Assembly (NCBI GenBank): GCA_002401565.1 | Contig: NVTL01000041.1 | Location: 10,291-17,668, forward strand | From: Rhodospirillaceae bacterium | GTDB lineage: Bacteria > Pseudomonadota > Alphaproteobacteria > Rhodospirillales > Magnetovibrionaceae | Direction: 5' to 3' | DNA length: 7,378 nt | In this document: positions 1 to 6,002 of the stretch, in pieces | Numbering within the stretch: position 1 is the first letter of the stretch | Layout of the letters: the number at the start of each line of letters is the position of its first letter | The notes under the pieces: generated by a model | Told to the model about the DNA's origin: nothing | The model's input: only the letters and a program-made list of their open reading frames with translations | Databases searched by the model: none | Made by a program: the position numbers and the translations under genes

Positions 1-246
1 GATGAGGTGCAGATTACGATCATGGATACGGGCGTGGGTTTGAGTGCCGATTTAATCGAAAAAATTTTTGCGCTGGATCAAAAAACGTCGACCTTGGGCA
101 CGGCGGGCGAAGAAGGCACCGGATTGGGCCTGCCGTTGTGCAAAGAAATGGTCGAAAAAAATGGCGGGAAAATTTGGGTGGAAAGTACGCCGGGCGAAGG
201 CTCAAAATTCCATTTCACCCTACCTTTACACCATAGTCCTAAGTGA
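1..246 (+). CDS. Sensor histidine kinase, C-terminal ATP-binding end (partial)
   Basis: The frame is open at the left window edge and ends at TGA 244-246; only the last 81 residues are present. They form the C-terminal half of a HATPase_c (GHKL) domain, which binds ATP and phosphorylates the kinase's own histidine. Visible are the G1 box DTGVGL (residues 9-14 of the fragment), an F-box-like stretch around IEKIFALDQKTST, and the G2 box EEGTGLGL (37-44). The usual closing strand pattern of GGKIWVES and GSKFHFTLPL follows. The protein stops about five residues after the fold, so there is no fused receiver domain at this end. The histidine-containing DHp domain, N box and any sensor domain lie outside the window, so signal and partner cannot be stated. 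The end overlaps the convergent comM gene by 8 bases. The GTG at 7-9 is an internal codon, not a start. The family call is secure. Confidence 0.93.
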   Translation, partial: DEVQITIMDTGVGLSADLIEKIFALDQKTSTLGTAGEEGTGLGLPLCKEMVEKNGGKIWVESTPGEGSKFHFTLPLHHSPK

Positions 247-1786
247 TGGTTTGGCGTCCGGGTGGGCGGCGGCGATAGGATAAGGCTTCGGCCACGTGGT
301 GTTTTTCAATGTTTAAATTATGGTCTAAATCGGCAATGGTACGCGCCACCCGTTGAATGCGGTGATAGCCCCGCGCCGATAATCGGGTGCGGGTTGCGGC
401 TTCGTTCAACAAAGCCTCGGCGGCGGGGCTTAGGTTGACAATATTGCCCAGCAATTGTCCGTCCGCATGAGCATTTAATTCGATAGCCGCTCCGGTAGCC
501 CCGGCGGCCGCGAACCGTTCGCGTTGCACGGCGCGGGCTTGATTAACGCGCGCCAAAACGTCTGCACTGGTTTCTTTGGGTGGCGGCAAAGCCAGATCGG
601 CGGCGGGCACCATGGGCACATCCACATGCAAATCGATACGATCCAACAAGGGCCCGGATAAACGGTTTTGATACTCTTCCCCACATTTGGGTGCGCGCGA
701 ACAGGCCTCTGCCGGATCATCCAGAAATCCACATCGACACGGGTTCATGGCCGCGACCAATTGAAATTGAGCCGGAAACGTCACGTGAGCACTGGCGCGC
801 GCAACCACGGCTTGGCCAGATTCCAAGGGTTGGCGCAGGGCCTCTAAGGCCGGGCGTTGAAATTCGGGCAATTCGTCTAAAAACAAAACACCCTTATGGG
901 CCAGCGAAACTTCACCCGGACGGACGTGATGACCACCACCGACCAAGGCTGCTTGGGACGCCGAATGGTGCGGGTCGCGAAACGGCCGTGTGCGCATTAA
1001 TCCGCCTTCGGGCAGGGTTCCGGCCAACGAATGGATCATGGAGACATCTAACGCTTCCGTTGGACTTAACGGGGGTAAAATGGTTGGCAAGCGGCGCGCC
1101 AACAAAGATTTCCCCGACCCTGGTGGGCCGTTCATCAGTAAATTATGGCCCCCGGCGGCGGCAATTTCCAAGGCGCGTTTGGCACTTTCTTGGCCCTTGA
1201 TGTCGGCTAAATCTTCGGATATCAGGGGGGCGTCTTGGGGGTCTTGCAACTGCGCGGTGGGCCGGGTTAACAGCTGAACACCCTTAAAATGGTTGATCAG
1301 GTCCATCAAAGACTGGGGGGCTAAAACCGGTAAATTTTCACCCGCCCATACTGCTTCACCGCCTTGGGACACGGGGCAAATGAGGCCCAATTCTTCGCGA
1401 TTGGCATAAATGGCGGCGGGCAGAACGCCGTTTACTGCTGTTAACGTACCGTCCAAAGCCAATTCGCCTAAGGCTAAAAAATCACGCATTTCATCGGGGG
1501 GCAAAACGTCCATCGCGGTCAGCAAACCCAACGCAATGGGTAAATCAAAATGTGATCCTTCTTTGAGGGTATCGGCGGGGCTTAAATTCACGGTGATGCG
1601 TTTGGGCGGTAAAGCCAAGCCCAAAGCCGACAAAGCGGCGCGCACTCTTTCTTTGGCTTCCGATACGGCTTTGTTGGGCAATCCGACAATGGTAAATGCA
1701 GGCAATCCAGATGCAATATGCACCTGAACATCCACAGGCTTAGCTTCGACGCCCTGAAAAGCGGCGGTATTGATGCGTGCGACCAT
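239..1786 (-). CDS. comM: YifB/ComM family Mg-chelatase-like AAA+ ATPase
   Basis: A complete 515-residue protein, close to the usual family length of about 500. The N-terminal third (about 1-175) is the Lon-protease-like fold typical of YifB/ComM, with the conserved run SGLPAFTIVGLPNKAVSEAK at 26-45. The AAA+ module follows, with Walker A GPPGSGKS (220-227) and Walker B VLFLDELPEF (300-309). A cysteine cluster at C350, C352, C362 and C368 probably binds zinc. The C-terminal Mg_chelatase_C region contains LSARGYHRIQRVARTIADL (469-487), including the sensor-2-type arginine. In Vibrio and Haemophilus, ComM is a hexameric helicase that promotes branch migration when transforming DNA is integrated; here a cytoplasmic role in recombination is inferred from the family. 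The name 'magnesium chelatase' reflects homology only. ATG 1784-1786 is the natural start because the family begins M-x-A/S-R; no strong ribosome site is visible. It probably once followed gshB directly. Confidence 0.96.
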   Translation of the reverse strand: MVARINTAAFQGVEAKPVDVQVHIASGLPAFTIVGLPNKAVSEAKERVRAALSALGLALPPKRITVNLSPADTLKEGSHFDLPIALGLLTAMDVLPPDEMRDFLALGELALDGTLTAVNGVLPAAIYANREELGLICPVSQGGEAVWAGENLPVLAPQSLMDLINHFKGVQLLTRPTAQLQDPQDAPLISEDLADIKGQESAKRALEIAAAGGHNLLMNGPPGSGKSLLARRLPTILPPLSPTEALDVSMIHSLAGTLPEGGLMRTRPFRDPHHSASQAALVGGGHHVRPGEVSLAHKGVLFLDELPEFQRPALEALRQPLESGQAVVARASAHVTFPAQFQLVAAMNPCRCGFLDDPAEACSRAPKCGEEYQNRLSGPLLDRIDLHVDVPMVPAADLALPPPKETSADVLARVNQARAVQRERFAAAGATGAAIELNAHADGQLLGNIVNLSPAAEALLNEAATRTRLSARGYHRIQRVARTIADLDHNLNIEKHHVAEALSYRRRPPGRQTIT

Positions 1787-1800
1787 TGGTAATTTATATC

Positions 1801-1829
1801 CCTATATACGTTCTAAATGAGTGTATAGG
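1801..1829. repeat. Imperfect inverted repeat in the comM leader
   Basis: CCTATATAC (1801-1809) faces GTGTATAGG (1821-1829) across 11 bases. The arms pair over 9 positions with one G-T mismatch. The element lies 15-43 bases upstream of the comM start, among AT-rich sequence that could hold its promoter. It could be a regulator site, a leader hairpin or chance; it has no T tract to make it a clear terminator. Confidence 0.3.
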
Positions 1830-1861
1830 CAGGACCTTCACGCGAACAGCGAATTGTGGAA

Positions 1862-2122
1862 TTATTTTGAATTTGTATGTTGAGTGCACCCCTTCAGGCT
1901 TTGTAAAAGGTCAAGACCATCGGGCCAATTGCAAAGTTTACAATCAGAGCCAATATGACCAAGGGCTCCGATAAGATGAAACTCAGCCCCCCAATTTTTT
2001 TGAACAACACGTTCCATATAAGGATACTTAGCTTGCCAATGCGTTTGCCAATGCGTTTGCCAATGATCAGGTCCTGAACCACCACCGCCCGGTATGAGGA
2101 GTATGCGAATATCATTTGTCAT
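1862..2122 (-). pseudogene. Remnant of an RBBP9/YdeN-family serine hydrolase with its middle deleted
   Basis: An 86-codon frame joins the two ends of a small alpha/beta hydrolase normally about 180-190 residues long. Residues 5-44 match the N-terminus: strand RILLIPG, then the family signature GSGPDHWQ (16-22), then ERVVQKNW. Residues 45-76 match the C-terminus: WGAEFHLIGALGHIGSD (44-60, with the catalytic His in GHI) followed by NWPDGLDLLQSL (65-76). Between them about 100 residues are missing, including the GxSxG nucleophile and the acid residue. The joint falls at or near the shared W44/G45 (about 1988-1993). The frame is unbroken, but an active enzyme is not possible. An extra QTHW unit from a 12-bp duplication (2033-2064) adds further damage, and no ribosome-binding site precedes ATG 2120-2122. 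It lies 32 bases downstream of the pilin stop. The family assignment and deletion are inferred from remembered motifs; an expressed microprotein is the less likely alternative. Confidence 0.72.
2033..2064. repeat. 12-bp tandem repeat, 2.7 copies, inside the hydrolase remnant
   Basis: The unit TTGCCAATGCGT occurs at 2033-2044 and 2045-2056, and its first 8 bases recur at 2057-2064. On the minus strand this reads HWQTHWQTHWQ. The family signature needs HWQ only once and then diverges, so at least one unit looks like a slippage duplication. It keeps the frame because it is 12 bases long. Confidence 0.85.
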
Positions 2123-2154
2123 TGGATAACTTTAACACTGCACAGGCTTTGATC

Positions 2155-2529
2155 TTAGCTGTCTTCGCTGTCATCATCGCTGTCATCATCGCTGTGATCA
2201 TTATCGTCGTCGCTTTCATGATCGTCGCTGGCGTAATCATCATCGTCATCGCTTTCGTCATCGTCGTCGCTGTGATCGTCTGAATCGTCGTCGCCTTCGT
2301 CATCATCACCACTGCTGGCCCCACCGCCGTTGTTGATGGCCGAGGTCAATTGCGTTAAGGGGTTTGATATGCCATCCCCTATATTGGGCAGGGCAACGAG
2401 CAGTGTGCCTGAAAACAACGCAATGATCACACCGTATTCGATGGCGGTGACACCGTCTTCGTTATGACAAAAGGCTTTTAGGTGCTTGTGTATCCAAGTG
2501 GGTATCCAAGTGTGTAGCGAAGTTTTCAT
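2155..2529 (-). CDS. Flp/Fap-type (Tad, type IVb) pilin with a long Asp/Ser-rich C-terminal tail
   Basis: A 124-residue protein. Residues 1-68 are a typical Flp-family prepilin: a basic leader, the processing and pilin motif G26-VTAIEYG, with E31 at position +5 after the predicted cleavage and Y32 next to it. A single hydrophobic helix follows (about 29-50, EYGVIIALFSGTLLVALP). A prepilin peptidase of the TadV/CpaA type would cut after G26. Flp pilins usually end at 50-70 residues. Here a Gly/Ser linker (68-74) leads into 51 residues (74-124) of which 30 are Asp, 4 Glu and 9 Ser, in units such as DDDS. Such a tail could bind calcium or make the fibre surface highly anionic; that is inference. 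The ATG overlaps the upstream Sel1 stop (ATGA) and has GGTGA a few bases ahead, so translation is probably coupled. TWIPTWI near the N-terminus comes from a 12-bp duplication. No assembly genes lie in this window. Confidence 0.85.
   Translation of the reverse strand: MKTSLHTWIPTWIHKHLKAFCHNEDGVTAIEYGVIIALFSGTLLVALPNIGDGISNPLTQLTSAINNGGGASSGDDDEGDDDSDDHSDDDDESDDDDDYASDDHESDDDNDHSDDDSDDDSEDS
2158..2310 (-). repeat. Low-complexity triplet tract encoding the acidic pilin tail
   Basis: About 150 bases are built from GAT/GAC and AGC/TCA-type triplets. They include an exact 12-bp tandem, gctgtcatcatc on the plus strand at about 2167-2190, that encodes DDDS twice. Length changes by whole triplets or 12-base units would keep the frame, so tail length may vary between strains; that variation is inferred. 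Confidence 0.8.
2490..2513. repeat. 12-bp tandem duplication in the pilin leader
   Basis: GTATCCAAGTG occurs at 2490-2500 and again at 2502-2512, a period of 12. It encodes the repeated TWIP/TWIH in the leader upstream of the predicted pilin cleavage site, so it should not affect the mature pilin. Confidence 0.8.
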
Positions 2530-3890
2530 AGAGCATCACCCAATTCTTTGAGATTAGCGATGGCCTGTTTGTGGCCTTGCTGAGCGGCGAGAGTATACCA
2601 TTTTCGGGCTTCTTTAAGGTCAGTTTTTACGCCTTTGCCAAATTGATAAAGCACGCCAATTTGATTTTGTGCGCGTTTTGAGCCTTGTTCGGCGGCCTTT
2701 TGGTACCACGACATGGCTTTACCGTAGTCCTTTTTCGTTCCGCGACCGGATTGATACAGGTGTGCCAGATTGCCCTGGGCTTTGCTATCGCCCTGTTCGG
2801 CGGCTTGGTTATATAAAACCAAGGCTTTGCCATCGTTTTGTTTGATGCCGCGGCCAAATTGATAAGCGATCCCAAGGCTACGTTGAGCGGGCGCATAGCC
2901 TTGATCGCTGGCTTGTTGAAACAGGGCGACGGCGCGCTGATTATCTTGATCCACGCCTTTTCCTTTGAGGTACAAACGTCCCAAATTGGCCTGAGCCGCC
3001 GCCACGCCCTGATCGGCGGCCTTTTGGTATAACAAGGCGGCTTGGGCGAAGTCTTGTTCAATACCTTGGCCTTTGCGGTACAGATTAGCCAAACTGTATT
3101 GTGACCGGGACAAGCCTTTATCGGCAGCTATTTTGTACCATTTTGCGGCTCGAACTGGGTCTTTTACAACACCATGACCTGTTAAAAAAAGATCAGCATA
3201 ATTGTCCTGCGCCCGCTCATCGCCTTGTTCGGCGGCGGCTTTATACCATTTTGCGGCCTTCTTATAATCGCGCTGAACGGCCTGACCTTTTTCATAGCGC
3301 AAAGCCACGCGGCGCTGGGCCACCGGGTCTCCGGTTTGAGCTTGGGCCAAGAGCGCTTTAAACTGCTTTTTTTGACCTTCAAGGCTTTGATCAAGGCCAT
3401 TTTCGACATCTTTCCAAAACCGAATGCGTTCAGGGTTTGGGGAAATTTTTTCATAATAATGATACAGATGTTGAAACGCGTGGAGTTCGCCGCCTTTGGC
3501 AGCCTTGCCCAACCAACCCATTGAAAGGCTGTCTAAGTCATCGGAAAAAGGTACGCCTTGGAAATTGAGATACATCAAACCCAATTTGTATTCGGCAAGG
3601 TGATTTCCCCCGTTTGCCGCTTTTTCATACCATAATCGGGCGGAAGGGTGGTTGCGCACTACGCCGCGCCCCAGCATATAAAAATCACCAATTTTTTCTT
3701 GGGCCTGAACATTACCCGCGCGGGCCGTTTTAAACAGTTTTTTCAGGTGTTGGGGTGTGGGTTCGGCGTCTGTGCTGAGCAACGTTGCAAAGGAGATATT
3801 GGGGCCTGCCAAGCTTTGTATAGGGCCGAGACCGATGCTGAGCGCGATAAAGCCCGTGATGAGGATCAATGCTTGACGGGTCTGTGACAA
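2526..3890 (-). CDS. Secreted Sel1-like repeat (SLR/TPR-type) protein
   Basis: A 454-residue protein. Residues 1-28 look like a signal peptide: a polar start, a hydrophobic core ALILITGFIALSIGLG, then a likely cut after QSLA, so the mature protein should be periplasmic. Sel1 repeats of about 36 residues follow, with the pattern A..LG..Y..G.GV..D...A..WY..AA.QG. Two lie at about 60-133. A degenerate spacer occupies about 134-186, and seven near-perfect repeats run from about 187 to 438. Sel1 repeats form alpha-solenoids that bind other proteins; no catalytic domain is present. The start is TTG at 3888-3890: no ATG or GTG lies upstream in frame before TAA 3906-3908, and AAAGGG sits about 11 bases ahead. 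It overlaps the pilin gene by four bases (ATGA), so the two form one operon. A chaperone, scaffold or TadD-like role in pilus biogenesis is inferred from this coupling alone. Confidence 0.9.
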   Translation of the reverse strand: MSQTRQALILITGFIALSIGLGPIQSLAGPNISFATLLSTDAEPTPQHLKKLFKTARAGNVQAQEKIGDFYMLGRGVVRNHPSARLWYEKAANGGNHLAEYKLGLMYLNFQGVPFSDDLDSLSMGWLGKAAKGGELHAFQHLYHYYEKISPNPERIRFWKDVENGLDQSLEGQKKQFKALLAQAQTGDPVAQRRVALRYEKGQAVQRDYKKAAKWYKAAAEQGDERAQDNYADLFLTGHGVVKDPVRAAKWYKIAADKGLSRSQYSLANLYRKGQGIEQDFAQAALLYQKAADQGVAAAQANLGRLYLKGKGVDQDNQRAVALFQQASDQGYAPAQRSLGIAYQFGRGIKQNDGKALVLYNQAAEQGDSKAQGNLAHLYQSGRGTKKDYGKAMSWYQKAAEQGSKRAQNQIGVLYQFGKGVKTDLKEARKWYTLAAQQGHKQAIANLKELGDAL

Positions 3891-3945
3891 AATCCAAGGC
3901 GCCCTTTAAATCAGAAATTCAAGATAACGACTATCAGTATGTGAT

Positions 3946-3974
3946 ATTATAATACGACACTACCATAAGTTCAT
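3946..3974 (-). promoter_or_regulatory. Possible promoter of the Sel1-pilin operon
   Basis: Read on the minus strand, a perfect TATAAT (3951 down to 3946) lies about 55 bases before the TTG start. A weak -35 candidate, ATGAAC (3974-3969, three of six matches to TTGACA), sits 17 bases upstream of it. The AT core is nearly symmetrical and also reads TATAAT on the plus strand at 3948-3953, so direction is not certain. Confidence 0.35.
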
Positions 3975-4413
3975 CGTACAAGACAAGCCTGACAGATTCA
4001 AAAAAAGGCCTTTCCGCTTGGCTATGAAGCAGGTTATTGAAGGTTTTTCAACAGGTGCGGAGGCCCTTTATGTTCAGACGTTTTGGCAATCCATGATGAT
4101 CGGTTTGGCGAAATCGGATCGTCTCACACGGTTTATGCAAACAATCACTGGGAACAAGGCCATTATGAATTTGAAATGTTGCTGGGGGTGTGCGACGCAT
4201 TGGCGAAAATCCGGGCAATGCACTTTTGCTGGCGCGGTCCTTGTTCTCTTGATGCCATTGGTTCAATTTAAACCTTTCCTCTTTCCCAATGCGTGTACCT
4301 CAATCCTGCACAAGGGAACTTTTGCGGCCAAACCCAAATTACATCTGGAAGTGTAATAAGGAAACCGTATACAATTTTTACAATTGAGGGAGCCTTTTGA
4401 ACGGGGGAATGTG
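3975..4413. other. Region without a convincing gene; possible decayed reading frame at 4041-4271
   Basis: About 440 bases lie between the divergent Sel1 and luxR genes. The plus frame 4041-4271 (after TGA 4038-4040, ending TAA 4269-4271) has codon choices that look like real coding sequence, especially GHYEFEMLLGVCDALAKIR near its middle. It has no good start or ribosome site and I recognise no family. A second plus frame (4018-4356) overlaps it and contains MIGLAKSDRLTRFMQ, which could come from the same ancestral gene after a frameshift. The stretch 4340-4413 is AT-rich and should hold the luxR promoter; TATACAAT at 4368-4375 is a possible -10 element, without a clear -35. No tRNA, rRNA or insertion-sequence ends were seen. 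Confidence 0.3.
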
Positions 4414-5151
4414 GTGAACACCGCACTCGACACATTTATTGATAAGCTTGAAGGCATTCAGTCTGTTGAGGCTGGGCGTAAACTTGTCTGTGCGACTCTG
4501 TCTGATTTAGGTTTTGACCGCTTTGCTTATTTGGGCTTGCATCTGCCCGATACCGCTCTGGTTAAGCCTGTTTTGTTACATTCCTATGATCAAGAATGGC
4601 AAGAGCGATACACGGATTGTGATTATGCGACGGTTGATCCTGTTGTCGAAAAAGGTTTGGCTTCGCTGGTTCCCTTCGCCTGGGGTGGGAATAAGCACCG
4701 TAAAGTTATGGGGAATAGCAGTCGTAAAATGATGGATGAAGCCAGCGAATTTGGCATTATTCGAGGTTTTACAGTACCCATTCATGGAGCAAATGGCGAG
4801 CTGGCGGCTTTGTCGATTGCGTTGCCGGAAAAAGCTGATGAAGCTCGTAAACGAATTAGCGCCTTTCGTCATGAAATTCATATGATTGGATTGTATTTTC
4901 ACGCACATCTGGGCGAGAAAATTTTTGCGGAAGGCCAAAAAAATAAGTTACTTTTGTCCCAGCGTGAAAGCGAGTGTTTATTGTGGGTTGCCCAAGGTAA
5001 AACCGCTTGGGAAACAAGTGAAATTTTGGTGATTTCGGATCACTCCGTCCGTGAATATATTAAAAGTGCGTGTCGCAAGCTCGGCGTATATTCAAAAAAC
5101 CATGCGATTGTTAAAGCGATTATGTTGGGTTTGATTAAGCCTAATATCTAG
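4414..5151 (+). CDS. LuxR-family acyl-homoserine-lactone receptor and transcription regulator
   Basis: A 245-residue cytoplasmic quorum-sensing regulator. The autoinducer-binding domain covers about 15-165 and keeps the classic pocket residues: W62, Y66, D75, P76 and W90, equivalent to W57, Y61, D70, P71 and W85 of TraR. The GFTVPIHG strand is at 118-125. The GerE-type helix-turn-helix covers about 180-240, starting LSQRESECLLWVAQGKT, with E185, L189 and G195 matching TraR E178, L182 and G188. All the ligand and DNA-binding hallmarks are therefore intact, so it should bind an AHL rather than be a degenerate solo. I chose GTG 4414 because GGGGG (4403-4407) lies six bases ahead and the protein then begins MNTALDTFIDKLEG, as relatives do. 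The GTG at 4411 and the TTG at 4384 are alternatives. The cognate luxI lies 147 bases downstream on the same strand. Confidence 0.93.
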   Translation: MNTALDTFIDKLEGIQSVEAGRKLVCATLSDLGFDRFAYLGLHLPDTALVKPVLLHSYDQEWQERYTDCDYATVDPVVEKGLASLVPFAWGGNKHRKVMGNSSRKMMDEASEFGIIRGFTVPIHGANGELAALSIALPEKADEARKRISAFRHEIHMIGLYFHAHLGEKIFAEGQKNKLLLSQRESECLLWVAQGKTAWETSEILVISDHSVREYIKSACRKLGVYSKNHAIVKAIMLGLIKPNI

Positions 5152-5159
5152 ATTAGGCT
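5138..5159. repeat. Perfect inverted repeat straddling the luxR stop codon
   Basis: AGCCTAAT (5138-5145) and ATTAGGCT (5152-5159) form an 8-bp stem with a 6-base loop that contains most of the stop region (TAG 5149-5151). No T run follows on the plus strand, so it is at best a weak intrinsic terminator. It could stabilise the luxR transcript end or slow read-through into luxI. Confidence 0.5.
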
Positions 5160-5210
5160 GATCTGGCCTCCGTCTAAATTTTCCACTTACATTTTTTAGT
5201 TTTTGTCAAT

Positions 5211-5225
5211 CCCCCAATTTGGGGG
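5211..5225. promoter_or_regulatory. Candidate lux-box-like operator upstream of luxI
   Basis: CCCCCAA (5211-5217) and TTGGGGG (5219-5225) form a perfect 7-bp dyad around one central base, 81 bases before the luxI start. LuxR-type activators bind 18-20 bp dyads centred near -42 of their target promoter. A weak -10 candidate, TTTACT (5251-5256), would place this dyad at about -45. The sequence differs from the classic ACCTGT-type lux box, so the assignment rests on symmetry and position. Two GTGCGT copies (5228-5233 and 5238-5243) follow it. As an alternative, the stem could be a poor terminator for luxR, with a T tract only some 8 bases later. Confidence 0.5.
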
Positions 5226-5298
5226 GAGTGCGTTTTTGTGCGTACAGGGCTTTACTCTTTTGAGCAACTTAACGGGCTTTAAAAGGGAGAACTAAAAA

Positions 5299-5934
5299 AT
5301 GCTTTGTCTCATATCACCAAATCGGGCGTCAGAATTCACATCAGAAATTGAAGAAATGCATCGTCTTCGCCATCGCGTTTTCAAGGGTCGCTTGGAATGG
5401 GATGTTACCTGCCGTGACGGTATGGAATTTGACGAATACGATCATTTAGAACCGACCTATCTTTTGGCACGGGGCAATGATGGTGCCGTAGCTGGATGTT
5501 TACGCCTTTTGCCGACCCAAGGCCCCAATATGTTGCGCGATACTTTTCCGCAATTGTTGGATGGGAAAAAAGCACCCAATAGTCCACATATTTGGGAAAG
5601 CTCTCGGTTCGCACTGGATGTAAATCACGCGAACAACGGACGGGCTATTAGTCAATCTACGGCCATGCTGTTTGCGGGTGTTCTTGAATTTGGATTGTCA
5701 AAAGGTTTGACCGATATTGTCACTGTTACGGATTTGCGTGTTGAACGCATCATGAAACGCAGTGGCTGGACCATGGAACGTTTGGGTGATCCTCAGGTCA
5801 TCGGCAATACAAAAGCCGTTGCTGGGCGATTGACGATTGATTGGGAAACCCTGACGAGAGTCCGTGAAATTGGCGCTTTGGCGGGTCCTGTCTTGTGGAT
5901 GCCAGCAGTTCCTGAAATGCCAATGGCGGCTTAA
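5299..5934 (+). CDS. LuxI-family acyl-homoserine-lactone synthase
   Basis: A 211-residue enzyme, the usual length for the family, which makes N-acyl-homoserine lactone from S-adenosylmethionine and an acyl-ACP (or, in some alphaproteobacteria, acyl-CoA). The invariant residues are all present: R24 and F28 in RHRVFKGRLEW, W34, D45 and D48 in EFDEYDHL, R69 in GCLRLLP, F83, and E100 and R103 in WESSRFALD. It should therefore be active. Residues 140-157 (IVTVTDLRVERIMKRSGW) form the acyl-pocket side, but acyl length cannot be read reliably from them. ATG 5299 has AGGGAG (5284-5289) nine bases ahead, a strong site. It follows luxR in the same orientation with a 147-base gap that holds the dyad at 5211-5225, consistent with autoinduction by the neighbouring LuxR. 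The C-terminus (GALAGPVLWMPAVPEMP) is rich in Ala, Pro and Met. Confidence 0.96.
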   Translation: MLCLISPNRASEFTSEIEEMHRLRHRVFKGRLEWDVTCRDGMEFDEYDHLEPTYLLARGNDGAVAGCLRLLPTQGPNMLRDTFPQLLDGKKAPNSPHIWESSRFALDVNHANNGRAISQSTAMLFAGVLEFGLSKGLTDIVTVTDLRVERIMKRSGWTMERLGDPQVIGNTKAVAGRLTIDWETLTRVREIGALAGPVLWMPAVPEMPMAA

Positions 5935-5939
5935 ACCTC

Positions 5940-5973
5940 TAATCCCGTCATATTTGACCATATGGCGGGATTA
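5940..5973 (+). terminator. Strong hairpin after luxI, terminator-like but without a T tract
   Basis: Bases 5940-5953 pair with 5960-5973 in a 14-bp stem (one G-T pair) around the 6-base loop TTGACC. The outer part is AATCCCG against CGGGATT. It begins 6 bases after the luxI stop and ends 29 bases before the next ORF. Only TAATTC follows, so classic Rho-independent termination is doubtful; RNA stabilisation, processing or partial attenuation of the small ORF is possible. Confidence 0.6.
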
Positions 5974-6002
5974 TAATTCAAACCAAAGAAAGTGAATTAT
6001 TT

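Noticed and set aside
580..1200. A 206-codon plus-strand frame
   Set aside because: It is antisense to the well-supported comM gene, is rich in Arg and Pro as expected for a shadow, and has no recognisable motif.
1985..2000. CCCCCCAATTTTTTT as a second copy of the CCCCCAATTT operator half
   Set aside because: It has no second arm and lies inside the coding part of the hydrolase remnant (QKNWG); the match looks like chance.
1894..2115. A minus frame with a hydrophobic end (PLVILALIVNFAIGPMVL) resembling a membrane transporter
   Set aside because: It overlaps the frame that carries both end motifs of the RBBP9/YdeN hydrolase, including GHI and NWPDGL. The hydrophobic run is its out-of-frame shadow.
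2112..2324. Minus frame coding for Met/Thr/Ala repeats
   Set aside because: It is the shifted reading of the GAT/GAC triplet tract in the pilin tail; the pilin frame has a real domain and start.
3996..4016. AAAGGCCTTT next to an A run as a minus-strand terminator
   Set aside because: The palindrome has no room for a loop and no gene ends on the minus strand just upstream of it.
4384..4413. TTG 4384 as the luxR start, adding ten residues
   Set aside because: The extra residues REPFERGNV do not resemble LuxR N-termini, and the GGGGG at 4403-4407 is well placed for GTG 4414 instead.
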